From Dehalococcoidia bacterium (GTDB taxonomy: Bacteria; Chloroflexota; Dehalococcoidia; UBA3495), in NCBI GenBank assembly GCA_028822675.1, contig JAPKDE010000036.1:1-16904 (forward strand): a DNA stretch of 16,904 bases, given 5' to 3'. Within the stretch, counting starts at the first letter, position 1, and each line of letters begins with the position of its first letter. The position numbers were made by a program, and so were the translations under genes. The notes below the pieces were generated by a model that saw only the letters and a program-made list of their open reading frames with translations, ran no database searches and was not told the origin of the DNA. This document shows positions 16,533 through 16,904 of the stretch, one piece after another.

Positions 16533-16904
16533 ATGGCCACCAAAGAACCAGAAAAAAAGACTGACTCGGCTTGGGCCACCGCCTTCCAGAACATATTGAA
16601 ACTTGAGGAGTCCCACGGCTTTGACAACAAGGCCGTGATGGGTGGACTGGACAAGTTTCTTGCTCACTGGTCGGACGAGATGGCTGCGCGATCAGTTATC
16701 GACGAAAATTTCATGCTGCGTGAGTCGTACGACTCCATGTCCGCGAAAGTACGAGAGCAGTGGGTGGTTCAATGGCGGGAGGCGCTGGGCGGCCCTGCGG
16801 ACCCCAATCGCGAGCCAAGTCACACGGTGGCCACTCCCACAAAGACCAAACCCAGAGCTAAGAAACCTGCTGCTGAGAAACCTGCCACCGAGAAACCTGC
16901 CACC
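16533..16904 (+). CDS. recG: ATP-dependent DNA helicase RecG, N-terminal extension (partial, runs off right edge)
   Basis: The frame from ATG 16533 gives 124 residues and is open at the window end. The segment FQNILKLEESHGFDNKAVMGGLDKFLAHW (~18-46) resembles the N-terminal extension seen on RecG of Chloroflexi such as Dehalococcoides, and recG near a yloV/fakA gene is a known order in several phyla. Only this extension is visible; the wedge and helicase domains would lie beyond the edge, so the name rests on the extension and context. TTAGGG (16517-16522) about 10 nt upstream may be the ribosome site. After residue ~90 the protein becomes a Pro/Lys/Ala/Thr-rich linker ending in pentapeptide repeats (KKPAA, EKPAT, EKPAT). 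Confidence 0.65.
   Translation, partial: MATKEPEKKTDSAWATAFQNILKLEESHGFDNKAVMGGLDKFLAHWSDEMAARSVIDENFMLRESYDSMSAKVREQWVVQWREALGGPADPNREPSHTVATPTKTKPRAKKPAAEKPATEKPAT
16860..16904 (+). repeat. 15-bp in-frame tandem repeat in recG
   Basis: Three 15-nt units (the last two identical, GAGAAACCTGCCACC) encode KKPAA-EKPAT-EKPAT; a degenerate earlier unit TKPRA lies at 16845-16859. The array reaches the window edge, so the copy number is unknown. It makes a flexible, charged linker. Confidence 0.85.

Noticed and set aside
16529..16534. TATAAT overlapping the recG start codon
   Set aside because: A -10 element there would start transcription inside the coding region; no -35 is found at the right spacing, so it is probably chance.
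16428..16667. Minus-strand open frame across the recG start
   Set aside because: It overlaps the RecG-like N-terminus, which has homology-like features, and shows no motif of its own.

Overview
The window reads as a bacterial chromosome segment of medium GC with short gaps and standard bacterial signals: AGGA-type ribosome sites, several TTG or GTG starts and hairpin terminators. The mix of genes suggests the Chloroflexota, perhaps a marine SAR202/Dehalococcoidia-type lineage. The pointers are a HAS-barrel protein paired with a HerA-like ATPase (a pairing I recall from cyanobacteria and Chloroflexi), a fakA-degV-recG order, and a RecG with an N-terminal extension. The taxonomic call is inference from protein style, not a database result.

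Left part (1-4170). A glutaredoxin-like protein runs off the left edge, followed by an S9 prolyl-oligopeptidase-type peptidase, both on the minus strand. Divergent promoters separate the peptidase from a plus-strand pair: a metallo-beta-lactamase-fold hydrolase and a lipoprotein-like peroxiredoxin/redoxin. In the redoxin the first catalytic cysteine is replaced by an in-frame TGA (RGFW-TGA-IDC), and a six-pair hairpin with a G-first loop starts 15 nt downstream. This is the main finding: a probable selenoprotein with a bacterial SECIS-like element. TGA serves as an ordinary stop in other genes of the window, so a changed genetic code is unlikely.

Middle (4168-10020). A minus-strand operon encodes a HAS-barrel protein and a HerA-like ATPase with a 4-nt GTGA overlap. 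It is followed by a cytochrome P450 with its own hairpin terminator, an orphan C-terminal piece of an acyl-CoA synthetase, and a cobalamin-binding/radical-SAM-fold protein. The last lacks all three cysteines of the cluster motif and is the second notable observation. A perfect 32-nt palindromic terminator separates it from the convergent MFS gene.

Right part (10046-16904). The minus strand carries an MFS exporter, a DUF1385 membrane protein and ribosomal protein genes rpmE, rpmA and rplU, with a textbook promoter in front of rplU. In the other direction lie fakA (DhaL-type fatty-acid kinase), degV/fakB (its fatty-acid carrier) and the start of recG, which reaches the right edge inside a five-residue EKPAT-type repeat. 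FakA and FakB would together phosphorylate exogenous or recycled fatty acids. The 369-bp gap between rplU and fakA holds divergent promoter elements, an 18-bp palindrome and a direct repeat with a 33-bp period.
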